A program made the translations under genes and the position numbers. Of a stretch of 64,000 nucleotides of DNA, positions 9,333-19,532 are shown piece by piece (position 1 is the stretch's first letter; every line of letters starts with the position of its first letter). This DNA comes from Leifsonia sp. SCN 70-46 (lineage in GTDB: Bacteria; Actinomycetota; Actinomycetes; Actinomycetales; Microbacteriaceae), in contig MEFY01000002.1 in the NCBI GenBank assembly GCA_001725325.1, positions 1,429,559-1,493,558 of the forward strand, read 5' to 3'. The notes beneath the pieces were generated by a model that worked only from the letters and a program-made list of their open reading frames with translations, had not been told where the DNA came from and did not search any database.

Positions 9333-11159
9333 ATGGTCAAGGCGCGCGCGCAGAACTACAACGTGCCGTCGCGAGTTGTTACTCCAGTTCTGACCGACGT
9401 CGCTGCCTGGGTGGTCGCGCTGTGCTTGGGAGTTTTCCTGAGCGCCGACTTCGACATCGCGTCGCCGAACTGGACGGCTGTGGTGCTGGTCGCACTGGCG
9501 GTCGCTGCGCTGCAGGTGGTCATCGGTTTGCTCGGGGGCCTGTATCGGGGCCGCTACCGCCTTGGCAGTCTCGACGAGATCTTCGCGATCCTGCTGCCTG
9601 TCGGCCTCATCGCCGTCGTGCTGGGAGTCCTCGTTGCAGCGTTTGGCGCCGATTGGGGCGTGCCGAGAAGCACAGTTCTCGTCGCGGGCCCCATCGCGCT
9701 CGCCTTCATCGGGGCGGGGCGCGTGATCACGCGCCTCCTTGCTGAGCGTCAGCGCTGGCATGCCAGCGAGAACGCGCGGCCCGCGCTGATCTACGGGGCG
9801 GGCGAGGCTGGTGTCGGGCTGGCAAGCCGCCTTCTTGCGGAGACTGGTTCTCCCTACTATCCCGTGGGGCTCATCGACGACAGCCCGCGCAAGCGGCATC
9901 TCAAGCACGGATCGATCGAAGTCATCGGCACGGGAGCAGATCTCGCAGAGTCAGTTGTCCGCACGGGTGCGGAAGCGATCATCATCGCCATCGGCCGCGC
10001 GGATGCCGCTCTGCTTCGACGGGTTTCAGACGCGGTCGACGGCCTGGCCGTTCAGATCAAGGTGCTGCCGCCGCTCGAGCAGATCCTTCACGGCGGGGCG
10101 CGCTATTGGGACCTCCGGGATATCTCGATCGAGGATCTCATCGGCCGCGCACCAATAGACACGGATCTCTCGTCGATCTCCGACTACGTGTCCGGAGCGC
10201 GGGTGCTCGTGACGGGCGCGGGCGGCTCGATCGGCTCGGAGCTCGCCGTCCAGCTCGCACGATTCGGCCCAAGCCAGCTCGTGCTTGTCGACCGCGACGA
10301 GTCTGGGCTCCAGCAGACTCAAATTGACATTGACGGGAATGGGCTACTCACCTCCGAAGGGATAGTCCTCGCGGACATTCGCGACCCCGCGAAGCTGCAG
10401 GAGGTGTTCGAGCTCGTGCGCCCGGAGGTTGTCTTCCATGCCGCCGCGCTCAAGCACCTCACCCTTCTTGAACGATTTCCCGAGGAGGCATGGAAGACGA
10501 ACGTGCTGGGCACGCTCAACGTCCTGCGCGCTGCCCGATCGGTGGGGACCACGACATTCGTCAACGTCTCGACCGACAAGGCAGCGAATCCAACGAGCGC
10601 CCTCGGTCACTCAAAGCGGGCCGCAGAGAGGCTGACCTCTTGGTTCGCCAAGGACCTCGGCCTGCGGTACGTCTCCGTGCGTTTCGGCAACGTCATCGGC
10701 AGTCGGGGCTCTATGCTGCCGACGTTCATCCGGCTGATCTCGACCGGAGGGCCGCTCACGGTGACCCATCCGGAGGCGACTCGCTACTTCATGACGATCC
10801 GCGAAGCCTGCCAGCTGGTGATCCAGGCGGGAGCGATCGCGCGCGGCGGCGAGGTGCTCATCCTCGACATGGGTGAGCCGGTGCGTATACAAGACATTGC
10901 TCGCCGGATGATCGCAATGTCTGGCAAAGACATTGACATTGTCTATACCGGCCTCCGGCCCGGTGAGAAGCTGCACGAGGAACTCGTCGGCGAGGGCGAA
11001 GCAGACGAACGTCCTCTCCATCCCCTCATTTCCCACGCCGCCGTCGACCCTCTCCACCCGGACGAGCTCGACCGCGCGGCGTGGCTCGCGGCGCTCGGGC
11101 AGCGTCCCGCGGACATTGACGTGGCGGCAGTGACCGATATCGCGAAAGGGCGGAGCTGA
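9333..11159 (+). CDS. membrane nucleoside-diphosphate-sugar 4,6-dehydratase (PglF/WbpM/CapD family)
   Basis: N-terminal TM domain, GAGEAGVGLASRLL, GAGGSIGSELAVQLARFGP, STDKAANPTSALGHSKRAAE, LRPGEKLHEEL; ATG at 9333 with AGGAGAG SD. Confidence 0.9.
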   Translation: MVKARAQNYNVPSRVVTPVLTDVAAWVVALCLGVFLSADFDIASPNWTAVVLVALAVAALQVVIGLLGGLYRGRYRLGSLDEIFAILLPVGLIAVVLGVLVAAFGADWGVPRSTVLVAGPIALAFIGAGRVITRLLAERQRWHASENARPALIYGAGEAGVGLASRLLAETGSPYYPVGLIDDSPRKRHLKHGSIEVIGTGADLAESVVRTGAEAIIIAIGRADAALLRRVSDAVDGLAVQIKVLPPLEQILHGGARYWDLRDISIEDLIGRAPIDTDLSSISDYVSGARVLVTGAGGSIGSELAVQLARFGPSQLVLVDRDESGLQQTQIDIDGNGLLTSEGIVLADIRDPAKLQEVFELVRPEVVFHAAALKHLTLLERFPEEAWKTNVLGTLNVLRAARSVGTTTFVNVSTDKAANPTSALGHSKRAAERLTSWFAKDLGLRYVSVRFGNVIGSRGSMLPTFIRLISTGGPLTVTHPEATRYFMTIREACQLVIQAGAIARGGEVLILDMGEPVRIQDIARRMIAMSGKDIDIVYTGLRPGEKLHEELVGEGEADERPLHPLISHAAVDPLHPDELDRAAWLAALGQRPADIDVAAVTDIAKGRS

Positions 11160-11160
11160 A

Positions 11161-12294
11161 ATGCGAATCTATATGTCCCCGCCAGATGTCGGTGAGCTTG
11201 AAGAGCAGTACGTGGTGGCAGCACTCCGCTCAGGGTGGGTTGCTCCGCTCGGCCCGGAGGTCGACGCCTTTGAGGCTGAGCTTGCCGAGCGGGTCGCGGT
11301 GAAGCACGGCGTCGCGCTGAGCTCTGGCACTGCAGGACTACACCTCGGCCTGCTGGCGTTGGGCGTTGGCCCGGGGGATGTTGTCGTCACGAGCACGATG
11401 ACCTTCGCCGCGACCGCGAATGCCATCGTCTACACGGGCGCGGAGCCGTACTTCGTCGATGTGGACCTCGCGACCGGAAACATGTCGCCCGAGCTTCTCG
11501 AGCAGGCTCTGGTGCGACTTGGTGCAGCAGGTGAGTCGGTCGCGGCGGTAGTCCCCGTGGATCTTCTCGGGAAAGCGGTCGACTACACGGCGATCGAGGA
11601 GATCGCTGCTCGTCATGGGGTTCCGGTTCTGGCAGATGCGGCGGAGTCTCTCGGCGCGACGCACCGGGGGCGCGCTGCGGGAAGCTTCGGACGTGCGTCG
11701 GTGCTGTCGTTCAACGGCAACAAGATCATGACGACATCGGGGGGCGGCATGCTCCTGACCGACGATTCCGACCTCGCCAGCCGTGTCCGTTACCTCGCAA
11801 CCCAAGCGCGGCAGCCCGCAATACACTTCGAGCACACCGACATCGGCTACAACTACCGCCTCAGCAATCTGCTCGCGGCGCTGGGCCGAGCGCAGCTCTC
11901 ACGTCTTGACGCGATGATGGCGCGACGCCGAGACCTTCGCGAACTATACAAGGCTCGCTTCGCCGAGGTCCCCGGAGTAACAGTGTTCGGGGCCGACGGC
12001 GACGCGGAGGACAACGTCTGGCTCTCGTCTGTGCTCGTCGACGAATCGGTCACAGGGTGGTCGCCCTCTGAGCTCAGCGCGACGCTGATCGCTGCCGACA
12101 TCGAGTCGCGCCCGTTGTGGAAGCCGATGCACCTTCAGCCGGTCTTCGCAGGCGCGCGCGGGGAGATCACGGGAACGTCGGAACAGTTGTTCCGCACAGG
12201 CCTCACACTGCCGAGTGGCTCGTCGCTGGGCGAGCCAGAGCGAGAGCGCGTCTTCGCAGTGATCGACGATTTCCTGGCAACGAGGATGCGGTGA
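11161..12294 (+). CDS. DegT/DnrJ/EryC1/StrS aminotransferase (PglE-like)
   Basis: MRIYMSPPDVGELEEQYVVAALRSGWVAPLGPEVDAFE; PLP-lysine motif LSFNGNKIMTTSGGGML. Confidence 0.9.
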   Translation: MRIYMSPPDVGELEEQYVVAALRSGWVAPLGPEVDAFEAELAERVAVKHGVALSSGTAGLHLGLLALGVGPGDVVVTSTMTFAATANAIVYTGAEPYFVDVDLATGNMSPELLEQALVRLGAAGESVAAVVPVDLLGKAVDYTAIEEIAARHGVPVLADAAESLGATHRGRAAGSFGRASVLSFNGNKIMTTSGGGMLLTDDSDLASRVRYLATQARQPAIHFEHTDIGYNYRLSNLLAALGRAQLSRLDAMMARRRDLRELYKARFAEVPGVTVFGADGDAEDNVWLSSVLVDESVTGWSPSELSATLIAADIESRPLWKPMHLQPVFAGARGEITGTSEQLFRTGLTLPSGSSLGEPERERVFAVIDDFLATRMR

Positions 12295-12965
12295 GCTCTG
12301 GCGGCATCGAGGTTGTGGTTGTCGGCGCCGGTGGGTTCGGGCGGGAGACGCTCGATGTGATCGCGTCGCACAACCGTGCTCGTCCCGAAGAGCACATCGT
12401 GGTGCGCGGTGTCGTGGATGACGAACCCAGCAGCCTCAACCTCGAGCGGCTCGGTGCGCTTGGCCACCGCTGGCTCGGACCTCTCGACGACCAGCTCCTC
12501 GCCGATCCGGGCCACTTCATCCTCGCCGTCGGGAACCCCGCGGTGAGAGCCGCGCTCGACAGCCGGTTCGTTGCGGCGGGATGGAGCGCGCAGACGGTGG
12601 TCCATCCGGCTGCTGTGCTCGGCACGGTTCGCGAGATTGGGGCGGGGAGCGTGATCTGTGCCGGTGTACAGCTCTCGACCAACACGGTCCTCGGCCGACA
12701 CGTCCACCTCAATCCGTCCGCCGTTATCGGTCATGACTCGGAACTCTCGGACTTCGTCTCTGTGAACCCCGGCGCCATCGTGTCTGGTGAGGTCAGAGTG
12801 CTTGAGCGCGCACTCATCGGTGCGGGTGCTGTTATCAGGCAGGGCCTGACGGTGGGAGCGAGCGCGACAGTCGGGGCGAGCGCGTGCGTGACCCGGGACG
12901 TTCCAGCGGGCGAGGTTGTGATCGGTGTGCCCGCCAGACCCATGCGGACGTTCGACGTTGAGTGA
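12291..12965 (+). CDS. sugar O/N-acetyltransferase, left-handed beta-helix (PglD/NeuD family)
   Basis: VVVVGAGGFGRETLDVI N-terminal Rossmann-like domain plus hexapeptide repeats; GTG start overlapping the upstream stop by 4 bp. Confidence 0.85.
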   Translation: MSSGGIEVVVVGAGGFGRETLDVIASHNRARPEEHIVVRGVVDDEPSSLNLERLGALGHRWLGPLDDQLLADPGHFILAVGNPAVRAALDSRFVAAGWSAQTVVHPAAVLGTVREIGAGSVICAGVQLSTNTVLGRHVHLNPSAVIGHDSELSDFVSVNPGAIVSGEVRVLERALIGAGAVIRQGLTVGASATVGASACVTRDVPAGEVVIGVPARPMRTFDVE

Positions 12966-14253
12966 CAGCGACGCAGCAGTCGTACGATCCGCTGTGGTGG
13001 TCTTCACCTCTGCCTATCCGTACGGTCATGGCGAGGAATTCCTAGACGGCGAGATTCCCTATCTGCTCACAGAGTTCGACCGCGTCATCGTTGTACCCAC
13101 TCTGCAGTTGCGAGGTCAGCTGCCGACTCGCCGGGTGCTGGACGGCGTGGAGGTGGTCGCACCGGAGACACGTGGTCGCCGTGGACTCATCGAGCTAGCT
13201 GCGCTATGCGCACGCCACCCGCTCACTGCCGCGAGGCTCCTGGCGAGGACGATCCGGGGCGCGGCTGATCTCAGCGCCCTGCGCGACGACCTGCAGTTCG
13301 ACCTTCTCTCGACGTGGGTCGCCCTGCGTGTCCGCAGGCGACTCGGCGCCCTTCTGGAGGAGGTGCCTGAGGTCGTCTTCTACGGGTTCTGGTTGGGGGA
13401 GCCCGCCAGAGTTGCGCTTGAGACGCGAAGGCTCCTGCGTCGTCCTCTGTCACCTGCGGTCGCGCGCGCGAACGGTTTCGACCTCTTCGCCGAGCGCAGT
13501 TCTCGCGGGTACCTTCCTCAGCGACCTCTCATCCTCAGCGGTGTAGATCGCGTGTACGCCGCGTCGGAACCCGCGCAAGCCTATCTGCAGGCCCGCTATC
13601 CGGAGTTCAGCGAGAAGTACCGCGTCGCGCGCATCGGCACCACGGCCCCCATCGGGGCGGGAAACAGCCGACGGCTTCCGGTGCATGTTGTGTCGTGTTG
13701 CTACATCTCGCCGGTCAAGCGTGTCCCGATGCTGGTCGATGGCCTCGCCGAACTGCAGCGGCACGGCGTCGAATTACGCTGGAGCCATATTGGCTGGGGT
13801 GCCGAGGACTACGTGTCCGAGGTGATCGCTTACGCCCGAGAGCGCCTCGAGCCAGGGACGTTCGAGTTTCTCGGTCACATGGAGTCCGACGAAGTACGGC
13901 GTTGGTACGCAGCGAATCCGGCAACCTTCTTCTCGCAGATGTCCGAGTCCGAGGGAGGCCTCGCGGCATCTATTCAGGAGGCGCTCGCGCAAGGCTTGCC
14001 CGTCATCGTCACGAGTGTCGGGGGTGTCGCTGTGCTCGCCGACGCTGAACAGCAGATGTTTGACGGGCTTCTCGCCGCAGACCACACGCCGACGGAGTTC
14101 GCGGAACGCGCCGAGCTCCTGCTCGCAGTCGACGATTCGACCTACCGGTCGTACGCGGCCGCCGCGATGGAGTACTGGCAACAGAACTGCTCCGCAGAAG
14201 TGCGGGCGGGCGGCTTCGCTGCAGGCCTCCGGGAGCTCAGTCGACGGCAGTGA
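12958..14253 (+). CDS. glycosyltransferase (GT-B, GT4-like)
   Basis: VVVFTSAYPYGHGEEFLDGEIPYL...; C-terminal SESEGGLAASIQEALAQGLPVIVTSVGG; start uncertain (TTG 12958 or a downstream GTG). Confidence 0.8.
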   Translation: MSDSDAAVVRSAVVVFTSAYPYGHGEEFLDGEIPYLLTEFDRVIVVPTLQLRGQLPTRRVLDGVEVVAPETRGRRGLIELAALCARHPLTAARLLARTIRGAADLSALRDDLQFDLLSTWVALRVRRRLGALLEEVPEVVFYGFWLGEPARVALETRRLLRRPLSPAVARANGFDLFAERSSRGYLPQRPLILSGVDRVYAASEPAQAYLQARYPEFSEKYRVARIGTTAPIGAGNSRRLPVHVVSCCYISPVKRVPMLVDGLAELQRHGVELRWSHIGWGAEDYVSEVIAYARERLEPGTFEFLGHMESDEVRRWYAANPATFFSQMSESEGGLAASIQEALAQGLPVIVTSVGGVAVLADAEQQMFDGLLAADHTPTEFAERAELLLAVDDSTYRSYAAAAMEYWQQNCSAEVRAGGFAAGLRELSRRQ

Positions 14254-15233
14254 TCAAGCGTCGATGCGCGAGGTTCGTCCGTCTTCGACGAGCTGCTCGG
14301 CAATCTCGACAACACGGGTGCCCTCGGCGAAGGTGACGATGCCCTTGGCTTCGCCGGCGAGCACAGAGTCGCGAAAGGCTTCGTGCTCGGCGAGCAGGGG
14401 CTCCTTGCGATCGAGAGCGTAGCGGGTGACGTCGCCCTCGGAGACGCCGCGGAACTCTCCCGGGTCCCAGGAGACCTCGATGCGGCCGTTCTCATAGAAG
14501 GTGAGGTCGCCGGTGAGGGTGTCGGCGACGAGCACACCCTTCTCCCCGGTGATTGTCGTGGTGCGCTCTTTGAAGGGCGTCAGCCAGTTGACGACGTGCG
14601 AGGTGATGGTGCCGCCCGAGAGGGTGCCGACAGCCGTGACCATGTCTTCGTGGGCGCGGCCGCTGCGGTGGGCAGTGCGGGCGTTGACGGAGACGAACTC
14701 TTGCTGGGCGACCCAAGCGGTGAGGTCGATATCGTGCGTGGCGAGGTCTTTGATGACGCCGACATCCGCGATGCGCCCGGGGAAGGGGCCCTGGCGACGC
14801 GTGGCGATCTGGTAGATCTCGCCGAGTTGGCCGTCTTCGATGCGCTTGCGCGCGGCCTGCAGTGCGGGGTTGTAGCGCTCGATGTGGCCGACGCCGCCCA
14901 CGAGGCCTCTGCTTTCGTAGAGGTCGCGCAGGGCGATGGCATCCTCAGCGGTTGAGGCGACCGGCTTTTCCACGAGAGCGTGGATGCCCGCCTCGGCCAA
15001 CTTCTTGCCCATCTCGAGGTGGTAGATGGTCGGGGCAGCAACTACGGCGTAGCTGATGCCAAGGTCGATCAGTTCGTCGAGATCGTGAATGACCGGCGCA
15101 TCGAACACATGATCCGGGGTGTTGGGCGCGGGGTCGAAAACGCCGACGAAGTCGACGCCCTCGAGGCTGGCGAGCACACGGGCGTGGTTGCGCCCCATGA
15201 CGCCCAGGCCCAGAAGTCCTGCGCGCAGCGCCA

Positions 15234-15234
<1 letters not shown>
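14254..15234 (-). CDS. Gfo/Idh/MocA family oxidoreductase (WbpB/WlbA-like)
   Basis: MALRAGLLGLGVMGRNHARVLASLEGVDFVGVFDP; ALVEKPVA motif. Confidence 0.88.
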
Positions 15235-16306
<1,072 letters not shown>

Positions 16307-16310
<4 letters not shown>

Positions 16311-16909
16311 TCGTGCACCTCAATCAGTTCGTCGTCGCCGACCTGGCGGTAGCGAGCTCCGGTCGCCGGGCAGAGCCATTCTCCCGGCGTGGTGGTGTCT
16401 GCGGTGAGCGGGTGGCCGGCCGTGCCGACCCAGCCCACTCGGCGCGCGGGGCTTCCGACCACGAGCGCGAAATCGGGGACGTCCTTGACGACGACGGAGC
16501 CGGAGCCCACGAGGGCCCACCGGCCGATCACGACGGGGGCGACACACGTCGCGCTCGCGCCGATCGAGGCGCCCTCGCGGATGTCGACGCCCACGGGCTC
16601 CCAGTCGTGCGCGGACTTCGGCGAGCCGTCGGCGTTGATGGCGCGTGGGAAGTGGTCGTTCGTGAGCACGACCGCGGGGCCGATGAAGACGCCGCGCGCG
16701 AGCTTCGCGGGCTCGTACACGAGCGCGTAGTTCTGGATCTTGCAGTTGTCGCCGACCTCGACGCCCGTGCCGATGTACGCACCGCGGCCGACTATGACGT
16801 TCTCGCCCAGCGACGCGCTCTCGCGCACCTGCGCGTAGTGCCAGACCCGGGCGCTCTCGGCGATGGTCGCGCTGTCGGCGACGTCCGCCGTGGCGTGCAC
16901 GTTGCCCAT
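16307..16909 (-). CDS. acyltransferase (WbpD/WlbB-like UDP-sugar N-acetyltransferase)
   Basis: MGNVHATADVADSATIAESARVWHYAQVRESASLGENVIVGRGAYIGTGVEVGDNCKIQNYALVYEPAKL hexapeptide pattern. Confidence 0.87.
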
Positions 16910-16983
16910 GATGGTTCTCTCCAAGGGGTGAGGCGACAGGCGGACGAGTATCGATCCTACCCGTTCGGGATAGGGTGGGCGCC

Positions 16984-18231
16984 ATGCAGCAGGGGCTCGC
17001 GAGGCGCATCGTCGGGTTCGCCGGGCTCCCGTTCCTCTCGCTCATCACGCCCTTCCTCTTCCTTCCGGTGCTCGCGCGCGTCGCGGGCGCCGACGCGTGG
17101 CTCGCGATCGCCGTCGGCCAGTCGAGCGGCGGCTTCCTCGCCCTCGTCGTCGCGCTCGGCTACAACACAGTGGGGCCGCCCCTCGTCGCCGTCGCCGCCG
17201 ACTTCGACCGCCCGCGGCTGCTCGCCAGGAGCCTGAAGGCGCGCGTCGTGCTGTGGGTGCCGAGCGCCGCGGTCGCGATCGTCGTGGCGGCGGTCGTGGC
17301 GCCCTCGAGCCACCGCCTCGAGGCCGCCCTCATGGCGCTCGCCCTCACCCTCACGGGCCTCTCGTCGGCGTGGTACATGATCGGCCTCGGGCGCGCGAGC
17401 GCGATAGCCCTCTACGAGATCGCGCCGCGCATCGTCGCCACGATCGCCGCCGCGGTGATCGTGCTCGCGGGCGGACCCGTCGTCTGGTACCCGCTCCTGC
17501 TCATCGTCGCCCTCGTGGTCGGGGTCGTGGCCTATGCGGCGCGCACGCTCCGGGGCGCCGACCTCGCGCGCGGCGGCTGGACGGACGTGCGGGGGGTGCT
17601 GCGCGCGAACCGCTCGGCCGTCGCGATCGAGCTCGCGGGCGGCGCGTACAACTCGCTCGCCGTGACGTTCGTGGGCGCGTCGGCATCCGCCGCGCAGGCC
17701 GCGTCGTACGTCTCGGGCGACAAGCTCTACCGCATGGGGCAGTACTCGGTGTCAGCCCTCGGCAACGCCCTGCAGGGGTGGGTCGTCGAGCACGGCTCCG
17801 CCGAGTTCGGCAGGCGCGCGCGCCGGTCGTTCGTGCTGCACCTCGCCCTCGGCCTCCTCGGCCTCGCGGCGTTCGCGCTGCTCGGGCCGTGGCTCTCCGG
17901 CCTTTTGTTCGGCGAGCACGTGGCCATCGACGAGGCGACAGCCCTCGGCCTCGGGGCCGCCACGGTCGGCATCGCCCTCGGCACGGCGCTCGGCCGCATC
18001 ATCCTCATCGGCATGGGCGCGCGCCGCGCGTTCCTCGCCAGCGTCGTGCTCGCGGCGTGCGTGGGCGTGCCCGCGATCCTCGTGCTGTCGTCGCTCTTCG
18101 GCGCCGCGGGCGGCGCGTGGGGCCTCGCGGCCGGAGAGCTCGTGTCGGTGACCGCGCAGGCCGTCTCGGTGCTCGTGCTGCGGCGCCGCGCGGGCGGGCT
18201 CGTCGTCGACGTGGGCCGCGACGGCGCCTAG
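16984..18231 (+). CDS. polysaccharide flippase / oligosaccharide translocase (Wzx-like)
   Basis: About 12 hydrophobic segments, MQQGLARRIVGFAGLPFLSLITPFLFLPVLARVAGADAW; TAGGGT -10-like element 7 nt upstream of the ATG. Confidence 0.75.
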   Translation: MQQGLARRIVGFAGLPFLSLITPFLFLPVLARVAGADAWLAIAVGQSSGGFLALVVALGYNTVGPPLVAVAADFDRPRLLARSLKARVVLWVPSAAVAIVVAAVVAPSSHRLEAALMALALTLTGLSSAWYMIGLGRASAIALYEIAPRIVATIAAAVIVLAGGPVVWYPLLLIVALVVGVVAYAARTLRGADLARGGWTDVRGVLRANRSAVAIELAGGAYNSLAVTFVGASASAAQAASYVSGDKLYRMGQYSVSALGNALQGWVVEHGSAEFGRRARRSFVLHLALGLLGLAAFALLGPWLSGLLFGEHVAIDEATALGLGAATVGIALGTALGRIILIGMGARRAFLASVVLAACVGVPAILVLSSLFGAAGGAWGLAAGELVSVTAQAVSVLVLRRRAGGLVVDVGRDGA

Positions 18232-19532
18232 GGCGCCTCGGCCGGCTCGTCGGCGCTCGGCATCGCCTCGAAGGCCCGCCGCCAGCTGAGCTCCTGCGCG
18301 GCCTTGACCGTGCACACGACGAACATGAGCCAGCCGTACTCGACGAGCATGGAGCTCTCGGCGAGGGAGGTGAGGATGAGCGCGACGAGCACGAGCGCCG
18401 GCCACGTGAACACCGTGCTCCGGCGCCGGCCCGCGAGCAGCCACGACCGCGTGAACGTCAGGAGCACGAGCCCTACGAAGATCACGAGCCCGATCGCGCC
18501 CAGCTGGAACAGCACGTCGAGGTAGGCGTTGACCGCCGACGTGGGCTCGCGCTCTCCCGCGATCGTGAAGATGGGGAACGGCAGCACATCGGGCCGCCAG
18601 TAGCCCACCCAGCCCCAGCCCTCGAGCGGGTTCTGCGGCACATAGGCGAGGATGCGCCGCCACAGCGCGAGCCGGTACGACAGGTCGCTGTTGGCGCTGA
18701 ACAGCGCGATGAGCGGGGAGCGCACGAGCCAGGCGGCTATCGCGAGCACGATCGCCGCGGCGAGCAGCGCGAGCTGCCAGAACCGCCGGCGCTCGGGGGA
18801 GATGCGGCGCAGCAGGTAGAGCGCGGCGACGGCGAGGCACACCGCGACGAACACCGCGCTCACGACGGGCGAGCGCGAGAGCAGCACTCCCGCCGCGCCG
18901 AGCACGAGCGAGCCGATGCCGAGCTGGCGGCTCACGGATCGGGTGCGCAGCTCGGTGCCGAACGTGATGACCGCGAGCAGCGCGAGCAGTCCGAGCTGGT
19001 TGCGGCTGCCCATGATCCCCTGGATCGGCCCGAACTCGGCGAGGTCGCCCTGGATGTCGAGGAACGGCAGGGGCATGTCGATGAGCACGCCCGACAGGAT
19101 CTCGAGCGCGAGCGACACCACGAGCGCGGCCCGGAACACGTCGCCGAACGCGCGGACGATCTGGATCGTGTCACGCACGAGCGAGATGCCGATGCCGATG
19201 GCCGTGAACGCCAGGAGGTAGGCGACGCCCGTGACGGTCGCGCCGCGGTAGTTGCTGAACACAACCGACACGCTCGCCCAGCCCACGAAGGCGACGAGCG
19301 AGACGGGCAGGATCGCGAGCCAGCGGAACTCCCGGCGGCGCACCCACGCGAGGCCCGCGAACAGGGCGACGAGCACCACGAGCATCGCGACGAGGCCCGC
19401 CCAGCCGACCAGGCGCACGATGAGCTGCGCGCCCACGGCGACACCGACGGCGGTGACCGAGACGACGCCGGCGAAGCGCGGGGAGTCGAGGATCGAGCGC
19501 GCGAGGGCGATCGCTGCGGGCGGGGTCGTCAC
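18228..19532 (-). CDS. O-antigen ligase/polymerase-like membrane protein (paralogue 1)
   Basis: Polytopic protein with GWGWVGYWRPDVLPFP ... NAYLDVLFQLGAIGL; GTG start overlapping the upstream gene. Confidence 0.75.
   Translation of the reverse strand: MTTPPAAIALARSILDSPRFAGVVSVTAVGVAVGAQLIVRLVGWAGLVAMLVVLVALFAGLAWVRRREFRWLAILPVSLVAFVGWASVSVVFSNYRGATVTGVAYLLAFTAIGIGISLVRDTIQIVRAFGDVFRAALVVSLALEILSGVLIDMPLPFLDIQGDLAEFGPIQGIMGSRNQLGLLALLAVITFGTELRTRSVSRQLGIGSLVLGAAGVLLSRSPVVSAVFVAVCLAVAALYLLRRISPERRRFWQLALLAAAIVLAIAAWLVRSPLIALFSANSDLSYRLALWRRILAYVPQNPLEGWGWVGYWRPDVLPFPIFTIAGEREPTSAVNAYLDVLFQLGAIGLVIFVGLVLLTFTRSWLLAGRRRSTVFTWPALVLVALILTSLAESSMLVEYGWLMFVVCTVKAAQELSWRRAFEAMPSADEPAEAP

Noticed and set aside
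10610-10640. Leu instead of the usual Met/Tyr in the dehydratase active-site motif (NPTSALGHSKR)
   Set aside because: I recall similar Leu-containing motifs as common in actinobacterial members of this family, so it is probably ordinary rather than novel
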